A stretch of 64,000 nt of DNA from Candidatus Flexifilum affinis. Lineage in GTDB: Bacteria > Chloroflexota > Anaerolineae > Aggregatilineales > Phototrophicaceae. Shown here piece after piece: positions 42,629 through 52,835 of the stretch. Positions within the stretch are counted from its first letter, which is position 1. Each line of letters begins with the position of its first letter. Position numbers and translations under genes: made by a program. The stretch covers positions 992,001 through 1,056,000 of the forward strand of contig JADJPJ010000087.1 of NCBI GenBank assembly GCA_016713325.1, given 5' to 3'. A model generated the notes under the pieces. It was given only the letters and a program-made list of their open reading frames with translations. It was not told the origin of the DNA and did no database searches.

Positions 42629-44002
42629 ATGGGTATCAAACTGGATTGGGAGATCGACGCCAGACAGGGCAACACGCTCCGCGTCGGCGAAGACCCGGAC
42701 TCCAAACGTCAGCGACGGGTCACGCAGTTTCGTTTTCTGCTGGTCCTGGCCATCTTCGTGCTGGCCGGCGCCGCGATTATCGGCATTGTGCTGCTGCGTC
42801 TCCGCGAAGTGGACGGCGCCATCCAGCGCCAACTGCATACCACAGTCGGAGCCGAGGTCACCGCGCTCCGCCTGGGAGACCTGACGGCGTTTCTTGACGT
42901 CCAGTGGCGGGCGGAAGATACGAGCCTCACGGAAGTCTGGATCGCCGAGCAGACGCGCAGCTTCGACGCCTACCAGGCGCTCAAGCAGGATGCCTCACGG
43001 TCGGTCAATCTGACAGGACGCATCATCGACACCACCATCGAGAGTCAGAACGGGCGGGTGCATGTCGAAGAAATCGTCGATGGAATTCCGTATGGTCGGG
43101 TCTGGTTCTACTGGCGTTTTGACGAAGGCTGGCGCCATGTGCCGCCGGCTTATGGTTTCTGGGGGCAACCGCACGTCGCACAGGGAGAGCGCTTCAGAGT
43201 CTCCTACCAGGATGTCGACGCACCGATCGCCGCCGCCATCGCCGCAGAGCTCCCACGCTGGATCGAACTGACCTGCGGCGTTTTCGACTGCGCCCCGATG
43301 CCTGAATGGACGGTGGAAATCGTTCCAGACGACCGACTGGTCGCGGGCTGGGCGGCGGACGGCTCCTGGCGGCTTCGCCTGCCCTCTCCGTACATCGAGC
43401 GCGCGCGTCTCGATCAGCCCTTCGATCCGTCCCTCAAGGTCACCCTGGCCACCCTGTGGGTGGACCGCTGGCTCTCCTCCTATCAGGCGTCTGCCCCCAG
43501 CGATGCCGCTTACCTCCGCGACTCCATCGGCAGCTACCTGATCGAGCAGCTCGCCGGTATCGACACCGGCGCCCACCTGCTCACCAGCCTTGCGGATAAT
43601 TACAGCGTCGACGTCCTGCGCCGCATCATGCTCTTGCTCTCTCCGCAAACCACGATCGCGGCCGTCGGTCAGGCGGCGAATCAGCCACTGCTCGGCGAAC
43701 TCAATGCCGACTGGCGTGACTTTCTCGCCTACCGCCTGCGTGCCGAGGCAGCGTTGATCGGGCAGCGCGCGGAGACGGCCTTCTATGCGCTCTACGACAC
43801 GACCGATTCCGGCGTGATGGCTACCGCGCAGAGCCGCTTCGCCAGCGGGCCATCCAACACCCTGGTCGAAGTCGAATCAGCCCTTCCGGAGCAATCGGCG
43901 GATGGCACGGTCACTTTGCGCGCCACCGTCATCCACAGCGGAGGCGCGGCGGAGACGGTTCTCTTCCGTCTGGTGGAAGGCGTCTGGAAGCGGGCAAGTT
44001 AA
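42629..44002 (+). CDS. Single-TM protein of unknown function, 457 aa
   Basis: Family not recognised. A short charged cytoplasmic part (1-33) precedes one membrane helix (about 34-57: FRFLLVLAIFVLAGAAIIGIV), so most of the protein is extracytoplasmic. Residues about 60-160 resemble a domain repeated in other chloroflexotal membrane proteins (LGDLTAFLDVQWRAED...VDGIPYGRVWFYWRFDEGWRH), and about 185-400 has a helical, protease-like layout but without a visible HExxH. It starts 13 nt after birA. Confidence 0.72.
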   Translation: MGIKLDWEIDARQGNTLRVGEDPDSKRQRRVTQFRFLLVLAIFVLAGAAIIGIVLLRLREVDGAIQRQLHTTVGAEVTALRLGDLTAFLDVQWRAEDTSLTEVWIAEQTRSFDAYQALKQDASRSVNLTGRIIDTTIESQNGRVHVEEIVDGIPYGRVWFYWRFDEGWRHVPPAYGFWGQPHVAQGERFRVSYQDVDAPIAAAIAAELPRWIELTCGVFDCAPMPEWTVEIVPDDRLVAGWAADGSWRLRLPSPYIERARLDQPFDPSLKVTLATLWVDRWLSSYQASAPSDAAYLRDSIGSYLIEQLAGIDTGAHLLTSLADNYSVDVLRRIMLLLSPQTTIAAVGQAANQPLLGELNADWRDFLAYRLRAEAALIGQRAETAFYALYDTTDSGVMATAQSRFASGPSNTLVEVESALPEQSADGTVTLRATVIHSGGAAETVLFRLVEGVWKRAS

Positions 44003-44011
44003 AACTCATGT

Positions 44012-44017
44012 TACAAT
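44012..44017 (+). promoter_or_regulatory. Candidate -10 box before the 44053 gene
   Basis: TACAAT, 35 nt upstream of ATG 44053 and right after the preceding stop. Confidence 0.4.
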
Positions 44018-44052
44018 CAATGCCAGGGGCAGGACTTCACGAGAGGGATGAT

Positions 44053-44310
44053 ATGACCGGAAAAACACAATCGCGACGCAGCAAGGCGGACGATTCCAGC
44101 TTCGATCTGGACTCGCTGCGCGGAGGCACACTTGAGCCTCAGCTCGACTACGACCCCACCGCAGATTTCGTCTTCGAAGACATTCCGGAGCAGAAGCGCT
44201 TCCTGGGGATGACCGCGGTCGAGCGCATGTTCCTGTCGATTTTTATGTTCATGAATGTGCTGGTCATCGGCGTGGCGCTGCTGCTGGCGACCGGACGACT
44301 GGTGCTCTAG
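44053..44310 (+). CDS. Small C-tail-anchored membrane protein, 85 aa
   Basis: Not recognised. A charged, probably disordered N-terminal half (TGKTQSRRSKADDSSFDLDS) is followed by one C-terminal membrane helix (MFLSIFMFMNVLVIGVALLL). ATG 44053 is preceded by GAGAGGGATGAT; an in-frame ATG at 44008 overlaps the -10 box and is unlikely. It lies just before the GH5/M23 giant and might anchor it, but nothing proves this. Confidence 0.65.
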   Translation: MTGKTQSRRSKADDSSFDLDSLRGGTLEPQLDYDPTADFVFEDIPEQKRFLGMTAVERMFLSIFMFMNVLVIGVALLLATGRLVL

Positions 44311-44452
44311 GACCGGCGGCCGCCCACCTGAAGACATAACCATCCGTTATCGAAAATATCAACACCCATCGGGTGGCACCCCGCAGGGTGAACGATCGCT
44401 TTTAGGCTGCACAACTCACGCTGCACCTGAAACCTTTAAGGGGGACTTTCTT

Positions 44453-47371
44453 ATGGTCGCGATTCCCTGGCGAACTGGCGTCAACATGCGCGAGTTTGCA
44501 TTTTACGGCACCCCGGCAGTTCAACACACCTCGCAAGCGCTGCAAAGTCAACAACTCGCTACACTCAGCCAGTTCGGCGTCAAGGTTGTCCGTATCTTCG
44601 CCAGCCACCGGGCGTTCTCCACACAGGACTCGATCGATCGGATGCGTGCGGCGCTGGCCCAGCTCGATAATTTCGACATGCAGGCCATCGTCTGTCTGGA
44701 CGACGGTCTGACCGGCGCGGGCTTCATCATCCCCGGCACCGAACCCTGGCACACCCAGGTCCACGGCCATTACCACTCCGATTTCTGGATCAACGGCGAA
44801 TGGCGCCGCTTTCACCTCTCGACGGCGCGCGCCTTCGCGACGGCCTTCAAGGACCACCCGGCCATCATGATGTGGGAGTTGGGCAACGAATTCGCGCTAC
44901 ACCCGCGGGATGGCGGCCAGCGCCTGCCCCGCCAGACCGCGAGCACGGCCTTCATCGGCTTTGCCCGCGAGGTGAGCGAGACGATCCGCGACATCTCGCC
45001 CGCCCACCTGATCTCAACCGGTCTGGTCAACAGCCGCCATGTCTGCGCGCTGGAAGATGGCGAAGATCTCAGCACCTTCAGCCGGAAGCTCTACAGTCTG
45101 CCCGCCATTGATGCCATTTCCATCCACTACTACGCGCATGACGGAGAAAAAGCGCATGCGGGCGGGGAAGTCGCCATCGCCAGGGCTCTGGAGAAACCCT
45201 TCTACGTCGGCGAAGTCGGGGCTCACCACAGCGAAAGCGGCGATCGCGCGGCCTTCGTGCGGGATGAACTGAATAACTGGCGAAATACGGGCGCGTTCAC
45301 GGCACTCATCTGGGCATTTGATGCATCCGAGCGCGATGTGGGCGTGAGCGACCTGTATGCTTTCGCCCGCATCCACGCCGACTATGACCGACTGCGCGAG
45401 ACGGCACGGTCGTTTGCCGCCGACGTGCCCCGCTTCCTGCGGGTGCTCACCCAGCCCAAGCCAACGCCGGACCCGGTCGACGTGCCGCCCATCGATTCGG
45501 ACGACAAGCGCGACGAAGAGAAGGTAGCGCCTATCGGCGAGCGGGATACCGTCCCGGTCGATGGGACTTCGGGCGGAAAAGTCACCACGCCCCCGGTTGA
45601 TCCCGACTCTCCTGGCCCGATCCGACTGCGCCGGCCGATGAATTGGCCGCATGCGGTCAGATCGCGCTTCGACGATCCAGCCGAGTACGATCGGCGTTAT
45701 GTACAGCGTCGTGAAGGCATTCTCTACGTTCCGGCGACATCGGATCGCCCGCTGGAAGTCGTCGCCGCCCAGCGCGGCGTGATCTCCAAGATCATGAATT
45801 ACCCGCCCGGCTATGGCCACTACGTGCAAATTCGCCACAACTGGAATGGCGACAACTTTGTGACATGGTACGGGCATCTGGAACGCGCCACCGTACAGGT
45901 CGGCCAGTTCGTCAACGCCGGCGACGTGATCGGCATCGCCGGGCAGAGTGGAAGCGCAACGGAACTCAGCCTGTTCTTCACCGTTCAGCACCTGGGCAAA
46001 GGACGTTCGGGATATGTCGTCCCCGACATCATCGACCCCGAGCCGCTGTTTGAAGCCGACGTACCGTTGCGCGACGAGGCGCAGTACAGCGCCGACGTCA
46101 GCGTGCCGGATGGAACGCGGTTCGCGCCAGGCACGGCCTTCAAGAAGATCTGGGAGGTGCGCAACACCGGGACCACAAGCTGGGGCGACGGCTATCTCCT
46201 GGCATTCTACGCCGACGAGCCGATGGGCGCGGGGGTGAGTGTTCGCGTGCCGGACACACGTCCCGGCGAAGTCGTCCAGGTCGCCGTGGAATTGGTCGCC
46301 CCAATGACCTCCGGCAGTTACCAGACCACATGGCGTTTGAAGAACCCTGCTGGACAGTTCTTTGGCGAGATTCTATACACGCAGATTCTCGTCGTACCGC
46401 AGGAAGAGGCGAAGGCGAAAACGAGCGAGGCCCGCTTTGTGGCCGATCTCACCATTCCCGACGGCACACGACTCAAGATGGGAGAGAAGTTCACCAAGAC
46501 GTGGCGCATCCGCAACTCGGGGGAGACCACCTGGGATCAGGGATTCGCGCTCGTTTTCGTGGACGGCGACCACATGGGCGGTCCGGACTCGGTGCCACTT
46601 CCGGCAGCGCGCCGCGGACGCAACGCCGACGTGTCGGTCGAACTGACCGCGCCGATGGTCCCCGGCAACTACCGCACCATCTGGCAACCGCGCGATCCAC
46701 AGGGCAATTTCTTCGAGCATCAGATGTACGCAGAAATCCATGTCTACGATCCGTCGAAAGTGCCACCCGTTCCGGAACGCTTCGGCACGCCGGTCAGCAC
46801 GGCCGACGGGCGGCGCTATCACGTGGGTCTGAAGTTCGAAGAACCGGTCTGGTATGGCAATGGCGTGCATCAGGGGGTCGACTTCATCGCCAGCGATGGC
46901 GGCGCAGGCATGCTGATCACCGCCGCGGCAGAAGGCACGGTCTACGGCGCCTACAGCTGCACTCCCTGCACCGCTGACCGTCCCAACCTGGATTCGAACA
47001 ACCTGACGCAGCAGCAGCAGAATGATGTGTTGGGCCAGCAGAATCCCTGGAACTACGGCTTTGGCAACCTGGTCATCGTCGAATACACGTGGGATGTCCT
47101 GTCGCTCAATGGTCGACGGGCTGTTCTGGCCAAGGGTTTCACCGAGGGACAGGCACGAGTCTTCGTCCTGTACGCTCACCTCCTGGACATTGCCGTCGGC
47201 GAAGGACGTAACGTCAGCGCAGGCACGCCGATTGGCACGATGGGCAATTCCGGCAATTCGCGCGGCGTCCATCTTCACCTGGAAATTCGAGTCTGCCGGC
47301 CGAACGCCGTCGTCCCGCTGTCACTGACACGCACCATACGGGTCGACCCACTGGCATTCTTCTCGTCGTAG
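44453..47371 (+). CDS. GH5-like glycosidase - LytM-like - two NBR1-like domains - M23 peptidase
   Basis: A 972-residue multi-domain protein. Residues 1-330 are a GH5-like (cellulase/mannanase) barrel with acid/base NE (N145-E146 in MMWELGNEF) and nucleophile E254 (VGEVGAHH). A Pro/Asp linker follows. About 420-515 is a LytM-like fold lacking the metal His/Asp pair. About 545-648 and 661-765 are two Ig-like NBR1-type domains (W-x-V/I-R-N-S/T-G-x-T-x-W). About 803-945 is an M23 endopeptidase with Zn ligands H806-x3-D810, H909 (YAHL) and HLHLE. ATG 44453 is supported by AAGGGGG; there is no signal peptide. It probably acts on cell-wall or glycan material; how it is exported is unclear. Confidence 0.87.
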   Translation: MVAIPWRTGVNMREFAFYGTPAVQHTSQALQSQQLATLSQFGVKVVRIFASHRAFSTQDSIDRMRAALAQLDNFDMQAIVCLDDGLTGAGFIIPGTEPWHTQVHGHYHSDFWINGEWRRFHLSTARAFATAFKDHPAIMMWELGNEFALHPRDGGQRLPRQTASTAFIGFAREVSETIRDISPAHLISTGLVNSRHVCALEDGEDLSTFSRKLYSLPAIDAISIHYYAHDGEKAHAGGEVAIARALEKPFYVGEVGAHHSESGDRAAFVRDELNNWRNTGAFTALIWAFDASERDVGVSDLYAFARIHADYDRLRETARSFAADVPRFLRVLTQPKPTPDPVDVPPIDSDDKRDEEKVAPIGERDTVPVDGTSGGKVTTPPVDPDSPGPIRLRRPMNWPHAVRSRFDDPAEYDRRYVQRREGILYVPATSDRPLEVVAAQRGVISKIMNYPPGYGHYVQIRHNWNGDNFVTWYGHLERATVQVGQFVNAGDVIGIAGQSGSATELSLFFTVQHLGKGRSGYVVPDIIDPEPLFEADVPLRDEAQYSADVSVPDGTRFAPGTAFKKIWEVRNTGTTSWGDGYLLAFYADEPMGAGVSVRVPDTRPGEVVQVAVELVAPMTSGSYQTTWRLKNPAGQFFGEILYTQILVVPQEEAKAKTSEARFVADLTIPDGTRLKMGEKFTKTWRIRNSGETTWDQGFALVFVDGDHMGGPDSVPLPAARRGRNADVSVELTAPMVPGNYRTIWQPRDPQGNFFEHQMYAEIHVYDPSKVPPVPERFGTPVSTADGRRYHVGLKFEEPVWYGNGVHQGVDFIASDGGAGMLITAAAEGTVYGAYSCTPCTADRPNLDSNNLTQQQQNDVLGQQNPWNYGFGNLVIVEYTWDVLSLNGRRAVLAKGFTEGQARVFVLYAHLLDIAVGEGRNVSAGTPIGTMGNSGNSRGVHLHLEIRVCRPNAVVPLSLTRTIRVDPLAFFSS

Positions 47372-47399
47372 ACACCCCACTGTCGAAGATCAACTGAAC

Positions 47400-47446
47400 A
47401 AAACCCCCGTCTCCATAGCAAGCTCGTGGAGACGGGGGTTTTGTTT
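47400..47446. terminator. Bidirectional terminator between convergent genes
   Basis: AAAACCCCCGTCTCCA pairs perfectly with TGGAGACGGGGGTTTT across an 11-nt loop, followed by GTTTTATG. It serves the GH5/M23 gene on the plus strand and, because of the A-tract on the other side, also the penicillin acylase gene. Confidence 0.88.
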
Positions 47447-47463
47447 TATGCGTGCCGCGCGAA

Positions 47464-50031
47464 TTAGCTTGCGGGGCTCAGGATCAGACGGTCCTTGGTT
47501 GCGTTTTCGATCGCGCTGCGGCCAAACCGCAGCGGCAGATACCCGCCGGTCCGGTAGATCTCGATCATGTCATCGTAGTGCGGGCTGTACGGATGACCGC
47601 TCTGCCCAACCGGAAGGACAACCAGGCTGTTGTCGAAGTCAGCCAGGTCGATGATCACACGCTCCGACGGAATGGAGACTGCGAAGAAGCTGTCACTGGT
47701 GGCATCCCAGGAGGTGGCGTTGACAATATCACTGCCGCCGCCGTAACCCAGGACAGTCCGGTTGAAGACATCTTCGATCAGGTCGATGCCACTGTCACCC
47801 AGCGGGGTGTTGACAAAGGCGATGCCGTGCAGCTCACCCCACGACCACTCGGCCGGGTTGCTGCCCAGGTCGGCGGCGATCTCGTTGACAGCGTCGGTGA
47901 ACGCGCGCACCAGAATATCGTCACGGCTCTCGGCGACATCGGCGGTTTCCGAGGAATCCCACCAGACGTTGTTCGGTTTTTCCATGATCAGCCAGGCCGA
48001 GAACAGCTCGCGCGTGCCGGCACGGATGCCGTCCGGAAGCTGGTCTTCGAAGATCTGCCGCACTAATTGCCGTGTGAAGTAGGCCCACAGTGCGGCCTGA
48101 CCGCTCTCGGCATTCATCTGGAAGTCCCAGGACAGCAGGAAGTCCCGCGCCTCGGCGATGGAACCGCCAAGCGGCAGCGGCGCCAGGTATGGCATGATGC
48201 GCTCTGCCACGACATCCTTGTTGTCGCGATGAATGTCCTGGAAGGTCAGCGTACTATGTGGGACGCGCTCCTGCAGCAACTGCTCGATACGGCCGCCGCG
48301 CTGCCCGTACGCCCAATCGTAGCTGAGCAGCGTATTGCCCTCGATGCCCAATGTTTCGTTCAACTGCGCGTAGTATTCAAGTGGGGCGACGGCGTGATTG
48401 GCGCTGGTGATGTAATTGCGCACCGGGTTCAACACGCGAGGCAGATTGTCGAAGGGGATATAGCCCTGCCAGGTGTCTTCGTCACCATCGGCCGGATACG
48501 GCGTCAACCCATCGTGGTCGGCCGGGCGTATCGGCATCAGGCCGGGGGTCTGGTAGCCGATATTGCCACGCACATCGGCGAAAACCAGGTTCTGCGCGGG
48601 CAATGCGAAGTAGCTCGCGGCGGCCCGGAAGGATTCCCAGTCGGTGGCGGTGGCGAAACCGAAGAATGCGTCGAACAAGCGATTCGGGTCGTTGCCCGTC
48701 CAGCGCAGGACCAGCGGATCTTCGGTATTGAACCCGGCCAGCGTCCCGGTTTCCGCATCGAATTCGTTGTCATTGATGACCGGTCCAAGATGCGTTTCGC
48801 GCACCTGAATCGTCAGCTCCCCTTCGTTGTCGCCGAAGTGAATCGTCTCTTCGATCAGTTCCGCGTCTCGCCATTCACCATGCCATCGATATTGCAGAGG
48901 GTTGTCGGGGTTCCATTCCAGCACGTACAGGTCCTGCACGTCCGCGCCAACATTGGTGAAGCCCCAGGCGATCTGGTCATTGTGCCCGACGATGATCGAC
49001 GGCGCAGGCGACAGGGCGAAGCCGACCAGATCGTACGGACATTCGTCGGTTCTGGGCAGGCAATGCAGGCCGACCAGATACCAGATTCCGGGGATGCTGT
49101 GGCTGAGGTGCATGTCGTCGGCCAGCATCGCCAGCCCGGAGGCCGTCAGCGTGCCGTTGACCACCCAGTTGTTGCTGCCAATCCCGGTATCGCCATCGGT
49201 GCTCACCATGCCGGCCAGCCGGCCACCGGCAGCATAGCCGCCCGCCACGTCCAGCCCAAACGATCCATCGACCCGCGTCGCCGCGGCGGTGGGGTTCGTC
49301 AGCGTCTCGTCAGAGATGGGGAGGTCTTCCGGGTGCACGATCGTCGGAATGCCCTCTACGCCGTACGGATACGGCGGCGCATAGTCGACCATCATCTCCT
49401 CACCTACCGTCGAAAGGAGTTCCTGGCGCACCAGTTCCCGGCCAAAGGTTGCCGTCAGATTCCACGACATGACCTTTCCCCAGGCGACAGAGTCGACGAT
49501 CGTCCACGGTTGAACCGGAATGTTGACGCCGGTCAGGCCCAGCAGCCGGTATTCCATGGCCAGGTCATCGGCGGAGCGGTTGAGGATGTAGGCATTGACG
49601 CCTTCAGCAAAGGCTTGAAGCTGGGCCGTCGTCTCTTCGGAGAGTTGTTCGACATCCCTTTCAGCCGCGCGCCGCCAGCCTGCCGTGCGGATAAAGATGT
49701 CGTTGCTCAGCGAAGCATTCACCTTTCCCGTGAGCTCGCTGATGGTGCCGCTGCCGATGTGGCGGTATAGCTCCATCTGCCACCAACGATCCTGCGCCTG
49801 CACAAAACCCTGAGCGAAGAACAGGTCGTGTGGATTACTGGCATAGATGTGCGGAATGCCCATGTCATCGCGCAGAATCTCCACTTGCGCCTGCAATCCC
49901 TCGACATTGAGCGCACCGACCGTCTGCGGCAGCGGTCCGCGGGTAGTGTCCCAGAAAAAAACAAAACCGCCGAGCCCTACGAGGAGGATGAGGATAAGCA
50001 GAGCCAGCAGCACAAAGCGCAATACTTTCAT
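47464..50031 (-). CDS. Penicillin acylase-family (Ntn-hydrolase) protein
   Basis: An 855-residue precursor with an N-terminal membrane helix (5-26). Autocatalytic cleavage is expected at S286 in DTGIGSNNWVVNG, giving alpha and beta chains; the new N-terminal Ser is the nucleophile. Asn and Arg positions typical of the family occur in the beta chain (TSANHAVAP). Family members hydrolyse amide bonds of penicillins, N-acyl-homoserine lactones or other acyl amides; the substrate here is open. It is divergent from gyrA. Confidence 0.92.
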   Translation of the reverse strand: MKVLRFVLLALLILILLVGLGGFVFFWDTTRGPLPQTVGALNVEGLQAQVEILRDDMGIPHIYASNPHDLFFAQGFVQAQDRWWQMELYRHIGSGTISELTGKVNASLSNDIFIRTAGWRRAAERDVEQLSEETTAQLQAFAEGVNAYILNRSADDLAMEYRLLGLTGVNIPVQPWTIVDSVAWGKVMSWNLTATFGRELVRQELLSTVGEEMMVDYAPPYPYGVEGIPTIVHPEDLPISDETLTNPTAAATRVDGSFGLDVAGGYAAGGRLAGMVSTDGDTGIGSNNWVVNGTLTASGLAMLADDMHLSHSIPGIWYLVGLHCLPRTDECPYDLVGFALSPAPSIIVGHNDQIAWGFTNVGADVQDLYVLEWNPDNPLQYRWHGEWRDAELIEETIHFGDNEGELTIQVRETHLGPVINDNEFDAETGTLAGFNTEDPLVLRWTGNDPNRLFDAFFGFATATDWESFRAAASYFALPAQNLVFADVRGNIGYQTPGLMPIRPADHDGLTPYPADGDEDTWQGYIPFDNLPRVLNPVRNYITSANHAVAPLEYYAQLNETLGIEGNTLLSYDWAYGQRGGRIEQLLQERVPHSTLTFQDIHRDNKDVVAERIMPYLAPLPLGGSIAEARDFLLSWDFQMNAESGQAALWAYFTRQLVRQIFEDQLPDGIRAGTRELFSAWLIMEKPNNVWWDSSETADVAESRDDILVRAFTDAVNEIAADLGSNPAEWSWGELHGIAFVNTPLGDSGIDLIEDVFNRTVLGYGGGSDIVNATSWDATSDSFFAVSIPSERVIIDLADFDNSLVVLPVGQSGHPYSPHYDDMIEIYRTGGYLPLRFGRSAIENATKDRLILSPAS

Positions 50032-50157
50032 GAAAATCTCCGTTCGGTTTCAATGGGTTCTTGTCTGGCCCACTGTTGTACCCCAGCGACTTTGGCGGGG
50101 CAAGCAGCAGTTGCAGTGAAAACGTATTATCAATACTGGTAATGCGCTGTAAGCATG

Positions 50158-50187
50158 TTGGATTCTTCAGACAATTTGTGGTATAAT
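50158..50187 (+). promoter_or_regulatory. gyrA: Promoter of gyrA
   Basis: TTGGAT (50158-50163), an 18-nt spacer and TATAAT (50182-50187), 55 nt upstream of ATG 50243. Confidence 0.6.
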
Positions 50188-50242
50188 TGTTCGAGTAATT
50201 GTGCAAAACCTCCGTCTAGCAGATCACGAGTCGCGTTCAAAT

Positions 50243-52734
50243 ATGGTCGAAAACTTCGGGATAATCCGCCCCGTCAATATCAATGAGGAAATGCGTGGGA
50301 GCTTCCTCGATTACGCGATGAGCGTGATCGTGGCCCGCGCGCTGCCGGATGCGCGCGATGGTCTGAAACCGGTCCACAGGCGCATTTTGTACGCAATGTA
50401 CGATATGGGCATCCGTGCCAATTCGTCGTACAAGAAGAGTGCACGTATCGTCGGCGAGGTGCTGGGTAAGTACCATCCGCATGGCGATAGTTCTGTGTAT
50501 GACGCCATGGCGCGTATGGTCCAGGATTTCTCGCTGCGCTACCCGCTTGTGGATGGCCAGGGCAACTTCGGCAGTGTTGACGGCGACAGTCCGGCGGCCA
50601 TGCGTTATACCGAAGCGCGACTCGCGACGATTGCCGAGGAGATGCTCGCCGACATCGACATGAACACCGTCGACTTTGGCGAGAACTTCGACGGCACGCT
50701 GCAAGAACCCTCGGTACTGCCCTCGCGCCTGCCCAACATGCTCCTCAATGGCAGCAGCGGTATCGCGGTCGGCATGGCCACGAACATCCCGCCCCACAAC
50801 CTGAGTGAGCTGGCGGGTGCGATCAGCTTCCTGATCGACGAGTGGGATCGCATGGACGATATCACCGTCGACGATCTGATGCACTTCGTCAAGGGTCCCG
50901 ACTTCCCCACCGGCGCCATTGTCATCGCGGGCGATGAACTCAAGGAAGCCTATGCAACCGGCAAGGGACGGGTGACGGTCCGCGCCGATTATGAGTTCGA
51001 GGACGGCCCCGGCGGTCGCCCGCGCATCGTCATCACTCAGATTCCCTACCAGATCAGCAAGACGGCGATCATCGAGCGCATCGTCACCCTGGTGCGCGAC
51101 GATCGGCTCAAGCAAATCGCCGACCTGCGTGACGAATCCGATCGCCAGGGTATGCGTCTGGTCATCGAGCTCAAGGCCGGTTCACAGCCGAAAAAGGTGC
51201 TGAACCAGCTTTACAAATACACGCAGCTGCAAAGCACCTACAGCATCCAGATGCTGGCCCTGGTGAATGGCGAACCGCGCACGCTGAGTTTGAAGCGAAT
51301 GCTCGCCATCTACATCGAGCATCGCTTCGACGTCATCTCTCGCCGTTCGCAGTTTGAGCTGGAAAAACGGCGGGCGCGCGCTCACATTCTGGAAGGGCTG
51401 CTCAAGGCACTGGACAGCATCGATGCCATTATCCAGACCATTCGCGCCGCTGACGATACGGAAAGCGCTCGCGCCGGGCTGGTCAACCGCTTTGGCCTCA
51501 GCGAAGCGCAGGCCAACGCCATCCTGGACATGCAGCTCCGCCGCCTGGCCGCGCTGGAACGTCAGAAGCTGCTCGACGAATACCAGGACGTGTCCGCGCG
51601 TATCGCCTACCTGGAGGACCTGCTCGCCTCGCCGCGCAAGATCATGAACGTCATCCGCGAGGATATCACTTCACTGGCGGAGCATTACAACGGCGCGCGG
51701 CGCACGAAAGTGATGTTCGGCGTCCAGACCGCGTTCACCGAAGCGGATCTGGTGCGCGACGAGGAAGTGGTCATTCTTCTCACGCGCCTGGGCTACATCA
51801 AGCGGGTCCCATCCAATGCCTACCGCGCCCAACGTCGTGGGGGTAAGGGCGTCATGGGCATGACCACCAAGGATGAAGACGGCGTCTTCGACATGGTTTC
51901 GGCCAATAGTCTCGATACACTCCTCTTCTTCACCAACCGAGGGCGAGTGTACAGCGAGCGCTGCTACGTCGTGCCAGAGGCAGCTCGCGCGGCCAAGGGC
52001 ACCCTCGTTCACGCTTTCCTTGGTCTGGTCTCCGACGAATTCATCACCGCCATCGTTCCCGTCGAGGATTTCGGCAGCGAAGGATACTTCGTCCTGGCCA
52101 CCCGCCAGGGGCGCATTAAGCGCGTCGCCATGTCCGAGTTCGAAAACGTCCACTCTGGCGGCAAGATCGCGATTGCGCTGGAAGAAGGCGATACCCTCAA
52201 CTGGGCAGCCCTTTCCAACGGCCAGCAACACGTCATTCTGGTCACCGAGAGCGGCCAGAGCATCCGCTTCAGCGAAGATCGAGTGCGCGTGTTGGGACGG
52301 CAGGCCGCCGGCGTTAACTCGATGCGACTGTCTGACGGTGATGCCATTGCGGGCATGGACGTGCTGCGTGAGGACGACACACACATCCTGGTGGTGACGC
52401 GCAAGGGTTATGGCAAGCGCACGCCCGTCGAGGAGTACCGGCTTCAGGGTCGATATGGCCCGAGAGTGTTCGTGACGTTGGCCGCGCCACTATCGGTGTG
52501 CGTGTGGTCCGACTAGACCGTACAGACGAAATTGTCGGGATGACTATCCTCGACGGTGCCCCCGAAGATGAACTGGGCGAAACAGAAAACGGCGAGGTGG
52601 AAGGTCCGCAGCTCAACGGCGATCACGATGTTGTGCTGGACGAGATCGAAATCGAAGCCGACGACGATACCGTTGACAACGACCTTGTTGACGGGGCCGT
52701 TGACGACGCAATTGACGACGAGGACAGCGCGTAA
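50243..52734 (+). CDS. gyrA: DNA gyrase subunit A (one-base frameshift near the C terminus)
   Basis: Breakage-reunion subunit of DNA gyrase. The quinolone-resistance region PHGDSSVYD, the catalytic Tyr in [10 protein letters not shown] and the GyrA box QRRGGKG (which separates it from ParC) are all visible. The frame breaks at GGCCC (52458-52462): adding one C restores [11 protein letters not shown]...[11 protein letters not shown] and continues into a strongly acidic tail ending at 52734, giving about 830 residues. As read, a stop occurs at 52516. An acidic C-terminal tail is also known in other GyrA proteins. ATG 50243 gives the family N terminus [13 protein letters not shown]. Confidence 0.93.
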
Positions 52735-52769
52735 CCCCTCTCTGTCTGCCCAATATCGCGAAACCTTGA

Positions 52770-52808
52770 CCACAAACAACAGCGGGGAGCCAGATTGGCT
52801 CCCCGCTG
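52770..52808 (-). terminator. Rho-independent terminator after the L25 gene
   Basis: Perfect 12-bp stem CAGCGGGGAGCC/GGCTCCCCGCTG with a 5-nt loop; on the minus strand it is followed by TTGTTTGTGG. It also lies behind the end of gyrA. Confidence 0.78.
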
Positions 52809-52835
52809 ACGATCTCGCTGGGTGTTCGAGGCAGA

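Noticed and set aside
48067..49770. A 567-codon plus-strand frame antisense to penicillin acylase
   Set aside because: Shadow of the acylase gene; Arg/Gln/His/Val-rich with no domain or start signal.
50243..52734. ParC instead of GyrA
   Set aside because: A clear GyrA box QRRGGKG and the six-blade C-terminal domain are present.
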